Assembly: GCF_902459685.1 (NCBI RefSeq)
Contig: NZ_CABPSF010000002.1
Coordinates: 868,001-932,000 of the forward strand
From: Pandoraea iniqua
GTDB taxonomy: Bacteria > Pseudomonadota > Gammaproteobacteria > Burkholderiales > Burkholderiaceae
Reading direction: 5' to 3'
Length of the DNA stretch: 64,000 nt
Shown: positions 39,609 through 48,668 of the stretch, in pieces
Numbering within the stretch: position 1 is the stretch's first letter
Layout of the letters: each line of letters begins with the position of its first letter
Notes under the pieces: generated by a model
Told to the model about the DNA's origin: nothing
The model's database searches: none
Seen by the model: only the letters and a program-made list of their open reading frames with translations
Made by a program: the position numbers and the translations under genes

Positions 39609-40310
39609 CTAACGAAGCGAGCGCGGACCGTTCGGGGTTTCAAATTCGGCGACCAGTGTCGGCTCGACCAGCGTGGCTTCCACATTCACGAGACCCTCCG
39701 CACCGAGCCATGCCAGTTGATCGGCAATGGCCGTCGCCTGCGGATGGAAACCGCGCAGCAGCGTGACAGCGCACCCCGTCTCGGGCAGCGCATCGGCGGG
39801 GTGCTGCGGGGTGTCCCACTGGATCAGCGTAGGCAGCAGCCCCTGACCTGCGCCTTGCCACGAGGGCAGGCTTCCGTCGTCCGGCACACCGATCTGCCAC
39901 GTCAACGCGCCGCGCTGCATGGCGATGACCGGTGCCAGCCGCTGCGGATACTGCGATTGCCAGCGCGGCAGTGAGCGCGGACGCTCAACGCGTGCCACCC
40001 AATGGGCCAGATACGGGCCACGTGCGAGACGCGTGCGCACCGCCTCGTCGTCGAGACCGAACCAGCGCGCGCGCTCGGGCGCGGGGGCGTCCGGGTCGAT
40101 GGCGATGATTTCCAGATACACGCCGCCCCACAAGCCGAGCAGGCTGTTGTGCGTGCCCATACGGGCATGCTTGCCGCCGCGCTGCGGCACGACGTCGGTC
40201 AGGCCCAGTTGTTCGACGACGTGGGCTTCACCGGCGTCGAGCGTCTCGGCAGCAACGACCAGATGGTCGAGTTTCAGGGCGTTGTAATGGGCAGCGTGCG
40301 ATGCGGTCAT
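39609..40310 (-). CDS. VOC-family protein (glyoxalase-like domain)
   Basis: A 233-residue protein with a vicinal-oxygen-chelate-like N-terminal half: LDHLVVAAETLDAGEAHVVE, then GGKHARMGTHNSLLGLWG and YLEIIAIDP. This matches the Glyoxalase_3 type, which is longer than classic glyoxalase I. Histidines and glutamates in these strands could bind a metal. The start is uncertain: ATG 40310 begins MTASHAAHYN, while another ATG at 40331 would add seven residues; neither has a clear ribosome site. Function unknown; on the same strand as the EamA gene. Confidence 0.78.
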   Translation of the reverse strand: MTASHAAHYNALKLDHLVVAAETLDAGEAHVVEQLGLTDVVPQRGGKHARMGTHNSLLGLWGGVYLEIIAIDPDAPAPERARWFGLDDEAVRTRLARGPYLAHWVARVERPRSLPRWQSQYPQRLAPVIAMQRGALTWQIGVPDDGSLPSWQGAGQGLLPTLIQWDTPQHPADALPETGCAVTLLRGFHPQATAIADQLAWLGAEGLVNVEATLVEPTLVAEFETPNGPRSLR

Positions 40311-40417
40311 GTTCTGGTTCGACTCGGGCATTGGCGCAGCGGGTGCGCACAGTGCGTAACGTGGCAAAACCGTAAGCTTACTCCGCGCGGGCGCTTATGC
40401 CGCGTGGACTCGGTCAA

Positions 40418-40756
40418 TCAGCCGCGCGACAGCACACGGCCGGCGACGCGTGCCGCCGTATCGCGCCACAGCAGGCGCCAGCCGAAGCGGCGCGCGGTGG
40501 TGCGTCCCGGCAGTGCGCTCAGCGACATCGTGGGCTGGCTCACCCGCAGGCGGGCACCGTCTTTCCATGTGCCCAGCCAGATTCGTTGACCGGCGCGCAT
40601 CTCGAAGCTCTCGCCGGCACGCAGCCAATGGTCGACGCTCTCGCCTTCCACTGTCAGCCAAAGCAGTCCCTGCAACACTTGCAGCGATTGCGGCGTTTCG
40701 TTCTGCCAGAACACGGTTTGGCCCCCGTCCAGCTCGAAGAGTCGGATTTCACGCAT
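40418..40756 (-). CDS. DUF2917 domain-containing protein
   Basis: A 112-residue protein of the DUF2917 family, recognised by QSLQVLQGLLWLTVEGESVD followed by HWLRAGESFEM, a small cupin-like beta fold. I choose ATG 40756 because CTGGAG lies at good spacing; an upstream GTG at 40780 is less likely. It is divergent from the MocR regulator across the region with repeated GTACAG elements and is probably under its control. Function unknown. Confidence 0.82.
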   Translation of the reverse strand: MREIRLFELDGGQTVFWQNETPQSLQVLQGLLWLTVEGESVDHWLRAGESFEMRAGQRIWLGTWKDGARLRVSQPTMSLSALPGRTTARRFGWRLLWRDTAARVAGRVLSRG

Positions 40757-40794
40757 AGCGGTCTCCAGTTGAGAGGACACTTTATCGGTTAACT

Positions 40795-40839
40795 CCGGTA
40801 CAGTACCGGTACAGATATTCAGATAATTGACTGTACAGT
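40795..40839. promoter_or_regulatory. Repeated GTACAG operators (MocR-type)
   Basis: CCGGTACAG occurs twice as a direct repeat one helical turn apart (40795-40803 and 40806-40814), and the perfect palindrome ACTGTACAGT follows at 40830-40839. The set lies in the divergent gap between the DUF2917 and MocR genes, just upstream of the promoter at 40846. Direct-repeat sites one turn apart are typical of MocR/GntR proteins. Confidence 0.65.
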
Positions 40840-40845
40840 TCGGGA

Positions 40846-40873
40846 TTGACAGGGAAATTGGCTAGCGTAGAGT
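40846..40873 (+). promoter_or_regulatory. Sigma-70-type promoter for the MocR transcript
   Basis: TTGACA (40846-40851), a perfect -35 box, and TAGAGT (40868-40873) are 16 bases apart. The predicted start is near 40880, two bases before an ATG at 40882. Confidence 0.7.
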
Positions 40874-40881
40874 GGCGTGCC

Positions 40882-41022
40882 ATGAGTGATGCGAGGCAGA
40901 CACTTTCCCCGCAGACGGTGGTCAACCGTCCACGCGCGGGGCAAACACCCTTCTGCCTCGCAAGCGCTGGCGCCGGCACAACCGGCGACGCCAGCCTTCC
41001 CGACAAGGTGGATAGACGATGA
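40882..41022 (+). CDS. Possible leader ORF, 46 codons, overlapping the MocR start
   Basis: The frame begins MSDARQTLSP at 40882 and ends with TGA at 41020-41022, overlapping the ATG of the MocR gene (ATGA at 41019-41022). It has no ribosome site, but the predicted transcription start is almost at its ATG, so it could be leaderless. The peptide is unlike anything I know. It may be a chance frame; the overlap and position are the only support. Confidence 0.3.
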   Translation: MSDARQTLSPQTVVNRPRAGQTPFCLASAGAGTTGDASLPDKVDRR

Positions 41023-42461
41023 CAACGAACCACATTTCTCCGCTGGTACTGGCGGACAACGCCGCGCTGGACACCGCGCGCATGACACTCGTCGACCAAC
41101 TCGTGCATTGGGCGAGCCTGCGTATCGAAGAGCGGGTGTTTTTGCCCGGCATGCGCATGCCGTCGATCCGCTCGCTGGCGGAAGACAAACACGTGTCGCG
41201 CTTCTCGGTGGTGGAAGCCTATGAGCGGCTGGTCGCGCAGGGGTATCTCGAAGCGCGCCGCGGCTCCGGTTTTTACGTGCGCGAGCGGCCGACGATGCCC
41301 CAACAGCTCGCGGCCGCGCCGATGGTGGCGAAGGGGCCGATCGATGTGCCTTGGCTCGTGCGCAACATGCTGCACACCGTGGCACCCGAGCGCGGACCCG
41401 GCATGGGGTATCTGCCGCCGAGTCTGCTCGACGCCGACATGATGACGTCGGCCATGCGTTCGATGAGCCGACAGTCGACGATGTACCTGTTGCAGGCCGG
41501 CAATCCGCATGGTTTCTTGCCGTTGCGTGTGCAGCTTCAAACGCAACTTGCGGAGCTTGAGATTGGCGCGCGCCCCGATCAGATCGTGTTGACGTCAGGC
41601 ATTACGCAGGCGGTGGATTTCCTGCTGAAGCTGTACGTGCGTGCGGGCGATACGGTACTCGTGGGCGACCCGGCGTGGTTCGTGATGTTCGGGCGCATCG
41701 CCTCGCAGGGCGTGACGCCGATCGGCGTGCCTTATACGCCGGAAGGGATCGATGTACAGGCGCTGGAGCGTCTCGTGCAGCAGCACCGCCCCAAGCTGCT
41801 CATCATCAATTCGATTTTGCAGAACCCCACCGGCACGTCGCTGACGCCGGCGCGCGCGTTCCAGATTCTGCGGCTCGCCGAGCAGTACGACTTCATGGTG
41901 CTGGAAGACGATATCTACTGCGATTTGTGCCCGCCGCACCAGCAGGTGGCTCGGCTGGCGAGTCTCGATCAACTCAAGCGCGTGGTCTATCTGGGCAGCT
42001 TTTCGAAGACGCTCGCCGCCAATCTACGGGTGGCGTATATCGCGTGCTCGCCCGAGCTGGCGAAGACGTTTGTCGACCACAAGATGCTCGCCGGGTCGAC
42101 CACGCCAGAGATCAACGAGCGCATCGTGTACAAGGCGCTGACGGAAGGGCACTACCGGCGGCACGTCGAGCGCCTGCGTTCGCGGCTCGACGAGGTGCGC
42201 GACAGTGCGCGGCGGCGTCTCGAACACATCGGCCTGCGCATGTTCGGCGATCCGACCTCCGGCATGTTCTTCTGGGCGGATACCGGCGTCGACACGAGTG
42301 CCGTAGCGGCAGCGGGCCACGAGGCCGGTTTTCTGTTCGCGCCGGGCGCGTTGTTCTCGCCGCGTCAGGCGCCGAGTACGTGGATGCGGATGAATGTGGC
42401 CTGCTCCAGCGACCCGTCGATGCTGGCGTTCCTGTCGCGGCAGTTGGAGCGGGCGGCCTGA
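41019..42461 (+). CDS. MocR/PdxR-type regulator (GntR DNA-binding domain fused to aminotransferase fold)
   Basis: A 480-residue chimeric regulator. Residues about 23-92 form a GntR-type winged helix (GMRMPSIRSLAEDKHVSRFS and YLEARRGSGFYV). After a linker, residues 125-478 form a fold type I aminotransferase-like domain with the PLP lysine K330 in GSFSKTLAANLRVAY and SILQNPTGTSL. MocR proteins use PLP or its aldimine as effector and usually control adjacent genes. The divergent gap carries GTACAG repeats. Likely targets are itself and the opposite-strand DUF2917/VOC/EamA/aminotransferase series; this is inferred from position. Confidence 0.92.
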   Translation: MTTNHISPLVLADNAALDTARMTLVDQLVHWASLRIEERVFLPGMRMPSIRSLAEDKHVSRFSVVEAYERLVAQGYLEARRGSGFYVRERPTMPQQLAAAPMVAKGPIDVPWLVRNMLHTVAPERGPGMGYLPPSLLDADMMTSAMRSMSRQSTMYLLQAGNPHGFLPLRVQLQTQLAELEIGARPDQIVLTSGITQAVDFLLKLYVRAGDTVLVGDPAWFVMFGRIASQGVTPIGVPYTPEGIDVQALERLVQQHRPKLLIINSILQNPTGTSLTPARAFQILRLAEQYDFMVLEDDIYCDLCPPHQQVARLASLDQLKRVVYLGSFSKTLAANLRVAYIACSPELAKTFVDHKMLAGSTTPEINERIVYKALTEGHYRRHVERLRSRLDEVRDSARRRLEHIGLRMFGDPTSGMFFWADTGVDTSAVAAAGHEAGFLFAPGALFSPRQAPSTWMRMNVACSSDPSMLAFLSRQLERAA

Positions 42462-42665
42462 TGGGCTTTTGCCCACAGCGCCGCAAATTCAGCCAACTTC
42501 GCACAAATCGCCGCAAAATAACCCTCCTGCCGGCCTTGAAATGAGGGCCGGCCGTCCCTATGTTCCGAGCGGTACCGCGAAACTGGCAGCGCGCGCGCAA
42601 GTGCGCCGGGCCGCGGACCGCGACGACTATCCATTCATCTCACCGTTTCACGAGGGTTCTCGACC

Positions 42666-44552
42666 ATGGCGCAAGAAACCATGAGCTTTCAGGCAGAAGT
42701 TAAGCAACTTCTGCAACTGATGATTCATTCGTTGTATAGCAACAAGGAAATCTTCCTGCGCGAATTGATCTCCAACGCCTCGGACGCCGCCGATAAGCTG
42801 CGCTTCGAAGCGATCAACGACGCGGCGCTGTACGAGCAGGACCCGGAACTCAAGATTCGCGTGTCGTTCGACAAGGACGCCCGCACCCTCACCATCGAAG
42901 ACAACGGCATCGGCATGAGCCGCGATGAGGCCATCGCCCATCTCGGTACGATCGCCAAGTCGGGCACCAAGGAATTCTTCTCGCGCCTGTCGGGCGATCA
43001 GCAGAAGGACGCCGCGCTCATCGGCCAGTTCGGCGTGGGCTTCTACTCGGGCTTTATCGTCGCCGACCGCATGACGGTCGAATCGCGCCGCGCGGGCCTG
43101 CCCGCCTCGGAAGGCGTGCGCTGGTCGTCGGCCGGCGAGGGCGATTTCTCGGTCGAAACCATCGAACGTGCTCCGCGTGGCACGGCCATCACGCTGCATC
43201 TGCGCGAAGGCGAAGACGAGTTGCTGTCGTCGTGGCAACTGCAATCGATCATTCGCAAGTATTCCGATCACATCTCGCTGCCGATCGTCATGCGCGGCGA
43301 GTCGTGGGACGAAGAGAAGCAGGCCATGGTGCCGGCCGAGACCGATGAGACGGTCAATCAGGCCAGCGCGCTGTGGACCCGCAGCAAGAGCGAGATCACC
43401 GACGAGCAATACACGCAGTTCTACCAGCACATTGCGCACGACATGCAGGCCCCGCTCGCATGGACGCACAACCGCGTGGAAGGGCGGAGCGAATATACGC
43501 AACTGCTGTACGTGCCGGGCAATGCGCAGTACGACCTGTGGGACCGCAACTCGCAGGGCGGCCTCAAGCTCTACGTGAAGCGCGTGTTCATCATGGATGA
43601 CGCCGAGCAACTGCTGCCGAACTATCTGCGCTTTGTGCGCGGGGTGGTCGATTCGGCCGATCTGCCGCTGAACGTGTCGCGCGAAATCCTTCAGGAAAGC
43701 CGCGACGTGAAGGCCATTCGCGAAGGCTGTGCCAAGCGCGTGCTGGGCCTGCTCGAAGATCTGGCCGAGAACCAGCAGGACAAGTACACGCAGTTCTGGG
43801 GCGCGTTCGGTCAGGTGCTCAAGGAAGGCGTGGGCGAAGATCACGCCAATCGCGAGCGCATCGCCAAGCTGCTGCGCTTTGCCAGCACGCACAACGATTC
43901 GGCGGAACAGAACGTGTCGCTGGCCGACTACATCGGCCGCATGAAGGAAGGTCAGGACAAGATTTACTACGTCACGGCCGAGAGCTGGGTGGCCGCAAGC
44001 CACAGCCCGCATCTGGAAGTGTTCCGCAAGAAGGGCGTGGAAGTGCTGCTGCTGACCGACCGCGTGGACGAGTGGCTGCTGTCGTATTTGCACGACTTCG
44101 ACGGCCGTGCGCTGGTGAGCGTGGCACGTGGCGATCTGGATCTGGGCGCGCTGGAAGACGCCGGTGAAAAGGCCGCGCAAGAGAAGACCGGTGACGAACT
44201 GAAGCCGCTCATCGAGAAGATGAAGGACGTGCTCGGCGACAAGGCCAAGGACGTGCGCGTGACGTTCCGTCTGACCGATTCGCCGTCGTGTCTGGTGTCG
44301 GACGAGCAGGACATGAGCGGGACGTTGCAGCGTCTGATGAAGGCGGCTGGGCAGAAGATGCCGGAATTCCGCCCGATTCTGGAGATCAACCCGGAGCACG
44401 CGCTGATCAAGCGTCTGAGCGCCGAGAGTGCCGATCTGTCCGACTGGACGCAACTGCTGTTCGATCAGGCCATGCTCGCCGAAGGCGGCAATCTGGAAGA
44501 CCCGGCAGCGTTTGTGAAGCGCACCAACGCGCTGTTGCTGGCGTCGCGCTGA
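42666..44552 (+). CDS. htpG: Molecular chaperone HtpG (Hsp90)
   Basis: A 628-residue bacterial Hsp90. The N-terminal GHKL ATPase is complete: [30 protein letters not shown] and [11 protein letters not shown]. The middle domain carries the catalytic-loop region ([20 protein letters not shown]), and the C-terminal dimerisation part ends at residue 628. Start at [15 protein letters not shown] strong terminator follows at 44605. Confidence 0.97.
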   Translation: MAQETMSFQAEVKQLLQLMIHSLYSNKEIFLRELISNASDAADKLRFEAINDAALYEQDPELKIRVSFDKDARTLTIEDNGIGMSRDEAIAHLGTIAKSGTKEFFSRLSGDQQKDAALIGQFGVGFYSGFIVADRMTVESRRAGLPASEGVRWSSAGEGDFSVETIERAPRGTAITLHLREGEDELLSSWQLQSIIRKYSDHISLPIVMRGESWDEEKQAMVPAETDETVNQASALWTRSKSEITDEQYTQFYQHIAHDMQAPLAWTHNRVEGRSEYTQLLYVPGNAQYDLWDRNSQGGLKLYVKRVFIMDDAEQLLPNYLRFVRGVVDSADLPLNVSREILQESRDVKAIREGCAKRVLGLLEDLAENQQDKYTQFWGAFGQVLKEGVGEDHANRERIAKLLRFASTHNDSAEQNVSLADYIGRMKEGQDKIYYVTAESWVAASHSPHLEVFRKKGVEVLLLTDRVDEWLLSYLHDFDGRALVSVARGDLDLGALEDAGEKAAQEKTGDELKPLIEKMKDVLGDKAKDVRVTFRLTDSPSCLVSDEQDMSGTLQRLMKAAGQKMPEFRPILEINPEHALIKRLSAESADLSDWTQLLFDQAMLAEGGNLEDPAAFVKRTNALLLASR

Positions 44553-44604
44553 TCGGCTGATATCGGCGTTTCAGACAGCCGCAGGAAGTTGACGTGAAAG
44601 GAAT

Positions 44605-44633
44605 GCCCGGTATCGAAAGATGCCGGGCTTTTT
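44605..44633 (+). terminator. Terminator after htpG
   Basis: GCCCGGTATC-GAAA-GATGCCGGGC, a 10-bp stem with one G-U pair and a stable GAAA loop, followed by TTTTT. It lies 52 bases after the htpG stop. Confidence 0.9.
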
Positions 44634-44715
44634 GTCATTCAGGGGCGCAGATGGCGGCCGCTTTCGCATCGGGTGGGCAGCGCACACCGGCGTCGGCCCC
44701 TTATAATTCCGACCC

Positions 44716-45321
44716 ATGACTTTCCGATTCGATGTAAGCGGGCGGCACTGGCAGGCTGTCCCGTCGCCGGCGCTCTCGCGGCGTCATAAGGACTGGTTGA
44801 CCCGGGGCGGGGCGCTCACGCGTCACCTGTCGACGCTTGGCCGGGTGAGTGTGCGTGTCGTCGCCGAGCGGGTGTTGCCCGCCGACGCAGACCAATGCCG
44901 CGCGATCGGCGTACCGTTGCGCACACCGATGTGGGCGCGCGACGTCATTCTGCTGATCGACGACGAACCCGTCGTCGTCGCGCACAGTGTCACGCCGCTC
45001 GTGCACAGCCGCTCGGTCTGGCAGGCGATGCGACGCCTGCGTACGCGACCGCTGGCCGATCTGCTTTATCACGACCCTACGGTGACGCGCTCCGTCCTCG
45101 TTTCACGTCCGCTGGGCCCGGGGCATCTGCTCCACGCCCGGGCGCGGCACGATGCCCGCGACCCGCTGATCGGCCTTACGCCGCGTGCACGGTTGTGGGC
45201 GCGCCGGTCGGTGTTTCTGCGGCATGGCGCACCGTTGCTCGTCACTGAGGCGTTTTTGCCACGATTCTGGCGCCGGCTGCAAGCGGCGCAGCTTGCGCGC
45301 CCCGCACACGCCGCCGTTTGA
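44716..45321 (+). CDS. ubiC: Chorismate pyruvate-lyase
   Basis: A 201-residue enzyme that converts chorismate to 4-hydroxybenzoate and pyruvate, the first committed step of ubiquinone synthesis. It has the UbiC pattern: LTRGGALTRHL near the N-terminus, WARDVILLIDDEPVVVAHSV, and the C-terminal RARLWARRSVFLRHGAPLLV followed by TEAFLP. It is slightly longer than the E. coli protein. No ubiA is adjacent. The next gene begins eight bases downstream, suggesting an operon. Confidence 0.92.
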   Translation: MTFRFDVSGRHWQAVPSPALSRRHKDWLTRGGALTRHLSTLGRVSVRVVAERVLPADADQCRAIGVPLRTPMWARDVILLIDDEPVVVAHSVTPLVHSRSVWQAMRRLRTRPLADLLYHDPTVTRSVLVSRPLGPGHLLHARARHDARDPLIGLTPRARLWARRSVFLRHGAPLLVTEAFLPRFWRRLQAAQLARPAHAAV

Positions 45322-45328
45322 GCGTTTC

Positions 45329-45871
45329 ATGACTGCCAAGCTACCCGGTCCACCCGATTCACCCAATTCACCCGATCTCAAACGGAATTTCCCGCCCGTG
45401 GTGGACGCGCACACGCGCGTGCTGATCCTTGGCAGCCTGCCCGGTGAAGTGTCGCTCGCGCACCAGCAGTACTATGCGCACCCGCAAAACCGCTTCTGGC
45501 ATCTGGTGGGTGAGGTGATCGGCAAGCCGTTGCCCACGCTCGACTATGCGGCGCGGCTCGACACGGTGCGTGCGCATGGCATCGGGCTGTGGGACGTGGT
45601 GGCCGAAGCCCGTCGCGAAGGCAGCCTCGACAGCAATATCCGTCTGCATGCGGGCAGCGATCTGAGCGGGTTGATCGCCACGTTGCCGTCGCTGCGCGCG
45701 GTGGCGTTCAACGGCGGTACGGCGGGGCGCATCGGCCAGCGCGCACTGGCGCAAGGCGGCGTCACGATACCCGTCGTGTTGCTGCCGTCCAGCAGCCCGG
45801 CTTATACGATTCCCTATGCGACCAAACGCGATGCGTGGCTCGCACTGCGCGATTGGCTCGACATCGCATAA
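45329..45871 (+). CDS. DNA-deoxyinosine glycosylase (uracil-DNA glycosylase superfamily)
   Basis: A 180-residue repair enzyme of the hypoxanthine/deoxyinosine glycosylase family. After a Pro-rich N-terminus (PGPPDSPNSPDL), the active-site strand is LILGSLPGEVSLAHQQYYAH, followed by PQNRFWHLVGEVIG, then GLWDVVAEARREGSLDSNI and LLPSSSPAY. These match the family 6 type rather than Ung or Mug. It removes deaminated adenine (hypoxanthine) from DNA. It starts eight bases after ubiC; the open frame extends upstream into ubiC without similarity. Confidence 0.87.
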   Translation: MTAKLPGPPDSPNSPDLKRNFPPVVDAHTRVLILGSLPGEVSLAHQQYYAHPQNRFWHLVGEVIGKPLPTLDYAARLDTVRAHGIGLWDVVAEARREGSLDSNIRLHAGSDLSGLIATLPSLRAVAFNGGTAGRIGQRALAQGGVTIPVVLLPSSSPAYTIPYATKRDAWLALRDWLDIA

Positions 45872-45993
45872 CGAAGTCGCGCACGCAGTCAGCGCAGGGA
45901 ACGTGCCGTCGCGTGGTGCGTGCGAAGGCTGTGTCGCGTGAACCCGGTACAATGCGATCCCATCGGAATTTCCCGAATCTCCCCGAAGGACTC

Positions 45994-46824
45994 ATGACCC
46001 TCATCAAACGCAAATCCATCGAAGCCGAAGCGTTCGTCACCGAAGATCGCCCCGCCCGTCGTTACACCCCGCGCTTCGCGCCGGTGACGTTTTCTGAACA
46101 GGGTGGCGTGCGTTACCTGCATTTCGGCACGGCGTGGGTGCAAGGTGCGATGCGTCTGTCCAAGCCCGATCGTATCGAGCTGGAATACGCGCAACAGATG
46201 ATGGCGTGGTTGCTGTTCATGCGCGCCCCGAAGCATGTGGTGCAACTGGGTCTGGGCACCGGCTCGCTCACGAAGTTTTCGCATCAGCAATTCCCGCGCA
46301 CGCAAGTGACCGCCGTTGAGCTGAATCCCGCCGTGGTGATCGCGGCGCGCACGATGTTCAACCTGCCGAGCGATTCGCGTCACTTGAAAGTGATCGAAGA
46401 CGACGCGTGGAACTTCGTGACCGACACCGCGAATCACGGCAGCGTCGATGTCCTGCAAATCGATTTGTACGACGCGACCGCGCGTGGTCCCGTGCACGAC
46501 ACGCCGGCGTTCTACAAGGCCTGCCGCGCGACGTTGCGCGCACCGGGCATGCTGACGATGAACCTGTTCGGCGATCACGACAGCTACCCGAAGAACATTC
46601 GCCGCCTGCGTCAGGCGTTCGACAACCGCGTGATCGAATTCCCGGAAGTGCACGACGGCAATGTGATCGTGCTGGCGTTCAACGGCCCGCTGCTGTCGGT
46701 CGAATGGAAGGACGTGGAAGCCCGCGCCAAGATCGTGGAAGCCGCAACGGGCCTGCCCGCCAAGCGCTGGGTCAAGCAATTGCGCTCGGCCAACGGTGAC
46801 GGCGGCCCGGTGCTGACGATCTAA
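45994..46824 (+). CDS. Spermidine synthase-like protein
   Basis: A 276-residue protein with the aminopropyltransferase/SAM-binding fold: VQLGLGTGSLTKFSHQQFPR for cofactor binding, VTAVELNPAVVIAARTMF, and DVLQIDLYDATARGPVHDTP where true spermidine synthases have the catalytic aspartate. The polyamine-binding residues are only partly recognisable, so it may be a SpeE homologue of unknown substrate. AAGGA precedes the ATG at 45994. The gap to the deoxyinosine glycosylase gene is 122 bases. A terminator follows at 46896. Confidence 0.8.
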   Translation: MTLIKRKSIEAEAFVTEDRPARRYTPRFAPVTFSEQGGVRYLHFGTAWVQGAMRLSKPDRIELEYAQQMMAWLLFMRAPKHVVQLGLGTGSLTKFSHQQFPRTQVTAVELNPAVVIAARTMFNLPSDSRHLKVIEDDAWNFVTDTANHGSVDVLQIDLYDATARGPVHDTPAFYKACRATLRAPGMLTMNLFGDHDSYPKNIRRLRQAFDNRVIEFPEVHDGNVIVLAFNGPLLSVEWKDVEARAKIVEAATGLPAKRWVKQLRSANGDGGPVLTI

Positions 46825-46895
46825 GGTCGACCCGCTGCCGTCGACACGCTGCCGTCGATCTGTTGGCTTCGATCCGACGGCGTCTCCCAGACGTG

Positions 46896-46925
46896 AAAAA
46901 AGCCAGCCGAAAGGCTGGCTTTTTT
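46896..46925. terminator. Bidirectional terminator
   Basis: Perfect 13-bp stem AAAAAAGCCAGCC / GGCTGGCTTTTTT with a GAAA loop, between the converging spermidine-synthase-like and DUF2322 genes. Confidence 0.95.
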
Positions 46926-46953
46926 CATGGCACTGCGCAAAAACGCGTAGGCG

Positions 46954-47298
46954 TTATGCCGCGATCTCGTCGATGGTCAGTGCACCGCCGCCGGCAATCA
47001 CGGCCAGCAGGCGATCGACGTTCGGGTGAGCGCCCGGACGATTGCGCGCGTCGGCGGTGTGCTCGGCAAACACGGCCAGACCGTGTTCGGCGGCAGTGGC
47101 GTCGAGCGTGCCGAAGGCTTGCTTCAGATAGTGATACACCGCGAGCGAGCCTTGCTTGCCCGGTGCGTTCTCGATGGTTGCCACGACGGCGCCGCTGCCA
47201 TCGCGCAGTTCGATGCGGGCAATCCCGTCGATGCTGCCGGCCGCGGCCATCAGTGCGAGGTTTTCCTTGAAGACCGGGGTCGGTTCGATCACTGCCAT
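46954..47298 (-). CDS. DUF2322 family protein
   Basis: A 114-residue soluble protein that fits the DUF2322 family (ANLALMAAAGSID-type start, here FKENLALMAAAGSIDGIARI, then GSLAVYHYLKQAFGTLD and AEHGLAVFAEHTADARNRPG). No function is known for the family. No signal peptide or membrane helix. Single gene ending at the bidirectional terminator; the gap to benE is 97 bases. Confidence 0.82.
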   Translation of the reverse strand: MAVIEPTPVFKENLALMAAAGSIDGIARIELRDGSGAVVATIENAPGKQGSLAVYHYLKQAFGTLDATAAEHGLAVFAEHTADARNRPGAHPNVDRLLAVIAGGGALTIDEIAA

Positions 47299-47395
47299 TG
47301 TCTTACTACTCCTGAAATTGCCTGAAATTGCCTGACATCATGTCGGCGTCGAAATACGTTGCGGGCCGAATGGTATCACTTCGATACGCACCGGT

Positions 47396-48619
47396 TCAGG
47401 CGCGCCGCCACTGAAGAATCGCCAGCGTCACCACGCCTGCGATCAACCCCCAGAACGCCGAGCCGATCGACAGCAGCGTGAGCCCCGAGGCCGTCACCAT
47501 GAACGTGATCAGCGCCGCTTCACGCTGCTTCGTGTCGCTCATCGCATTGGCCAGCCCGTTCATGATCGAGCCGAACAGCGCGAGCGCCGCAATCGACACC
47601 ACCAGTGCCTTCGGGAACGCGGCAAACAGCGCGGCAATCGTTGCGCCGAACGTGCCCGCGATCAGATAGAACACGCCGCACCAGACGGCTGCCGTGTAGC
47701 GCTTGTTGGGGTCTTCATGGGCTTCGCGCCCAGTGCAGATGGCGGCGGTAATCGCGGCCAGATGAATACCGTGTGCGCCGAACGGGGCGAGCAAGACCGA
47801 CGCAATGCCCGTGGTCGAGATCAGCGGCGAGGCCGGCACCTTATAGCCATCGGCGCGCAGCACCGCAAGGCCCGGTACGTTCTGCGAAGCCATGGCCACG
47901 ACGAACAGCGGAATCGCGATGCTGATGGTGGCCGAGAGCGAGAACGACGGCGTCGTCCACACCGGTTTGGCGAGTGCGATGTCGAAGTGGCTGAAATCCA
48001 GCAGGCCAAGGCCGCCCGCGACGGCGGTGCCGACGATGAGGGCCAGCAGAATCGCGTAGCGCGAGGCGAAGCGTTTGACGATCAGATACGTGAAGAACAT
48101 GGCGAGCACGAGCGCCGTCTGATGCTGTGCCGCGACAAAGATTTCCAGCCCGATGCGAAACAGAATGCCCGCGAGCAGCGCCGATGCCAGCGCCGGCGGT
48201 ACGCGCCGCATGATGGTCTCGAAGCCGCCCGTCAGTCCGCAGATGGCAATCAACGCGTTGCAGACGATGAAGGCCCCAATGGCTTCGCTGTAGGGCACGC
48301 CCGGCAGCGACGTGATCAGCAGCGCAGCGCCCGGCGTCGACCACGCGATGACCACGGGCGTGCGGTAGCGCAGCGATAGTCCGATGGTCGTGACGCCCAT
48401 GCCGATCGACAGCGCCCAGATCCATGAGGAAATCTGACCCGGCGTGAGGTGCGCGGCCTGTCCGGCCTGAAACATCAGAATGAGCGAGCTGGTGTAGCCG
48501 GTCATCATCGCCACGAAGCCGGCGACGATGGCCGAGGGCGAGGTGTCCGCGAGTGGCCTTAATGGTGGCAGTGGGGGCAGTGGCGGCAGCGGCGGCTGCG
48601 GCGTGGTACTGGACGTCAT
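47396..48619 (-). CDS. benE: BenE-family benzoate/H+ symporter
   Basis: A 407-residue transporter with about twelve hydrophobic segments. BenE landmarks are MMTGYTSSLILMFQAGQAAH, VIAWSTPGAALLITSLPGVP and VPGLAVLRADGYKVPASPLI. The family imports benzoate. No benzoate-degradation genes lie nearby. The N-terminus has a Pro-Leu repeat (residues 9-23) from tandem 9-base units, in front of the first helix. It lies 49 bases after the VWA gene on the same strand, so the two may share a transcript. Confidence 0.88.
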   Translation of the reverse strand: MTSSTTPQPPLPPLPPLPPLRPLADTSPSAIVAGFVAMMTGYTSSLILMFQAGQAAHLTPGQISSWIWALSIGMGVTTIGLSLRYRTPVVIAWSTPGAALLITSLPGVPYSEAIGAFIVCNALIAICGLTGGFETIMRRVPPALASALLAGILFRIGLEIFVAAQHQTALVLAMFFTYLIVKRFASRYAILLALIVGTAVAGGLGLLDFSHFDIALAKPVWTTPSFSLSATISIAIPLFVVAMASQNVPGLAVLRADGYKVPASPLISTTGIASVLLAPFGAHGIHLAAITAAICTGREAHEDPNKRYTAAVWCGVFYLIAGTFGATIAALFAAFPKALVVSIAALALFGSIMNGLANAMSDTKQREAALITFMVTASGLTLLSIGSAFWGLIAGVVTLAILQWRRA

Positions 48620-48668
48620 GAGTGTCTCGTGTTGTTTAGTTCTTATGATGGCGCGGGGCCGGCAGGGC

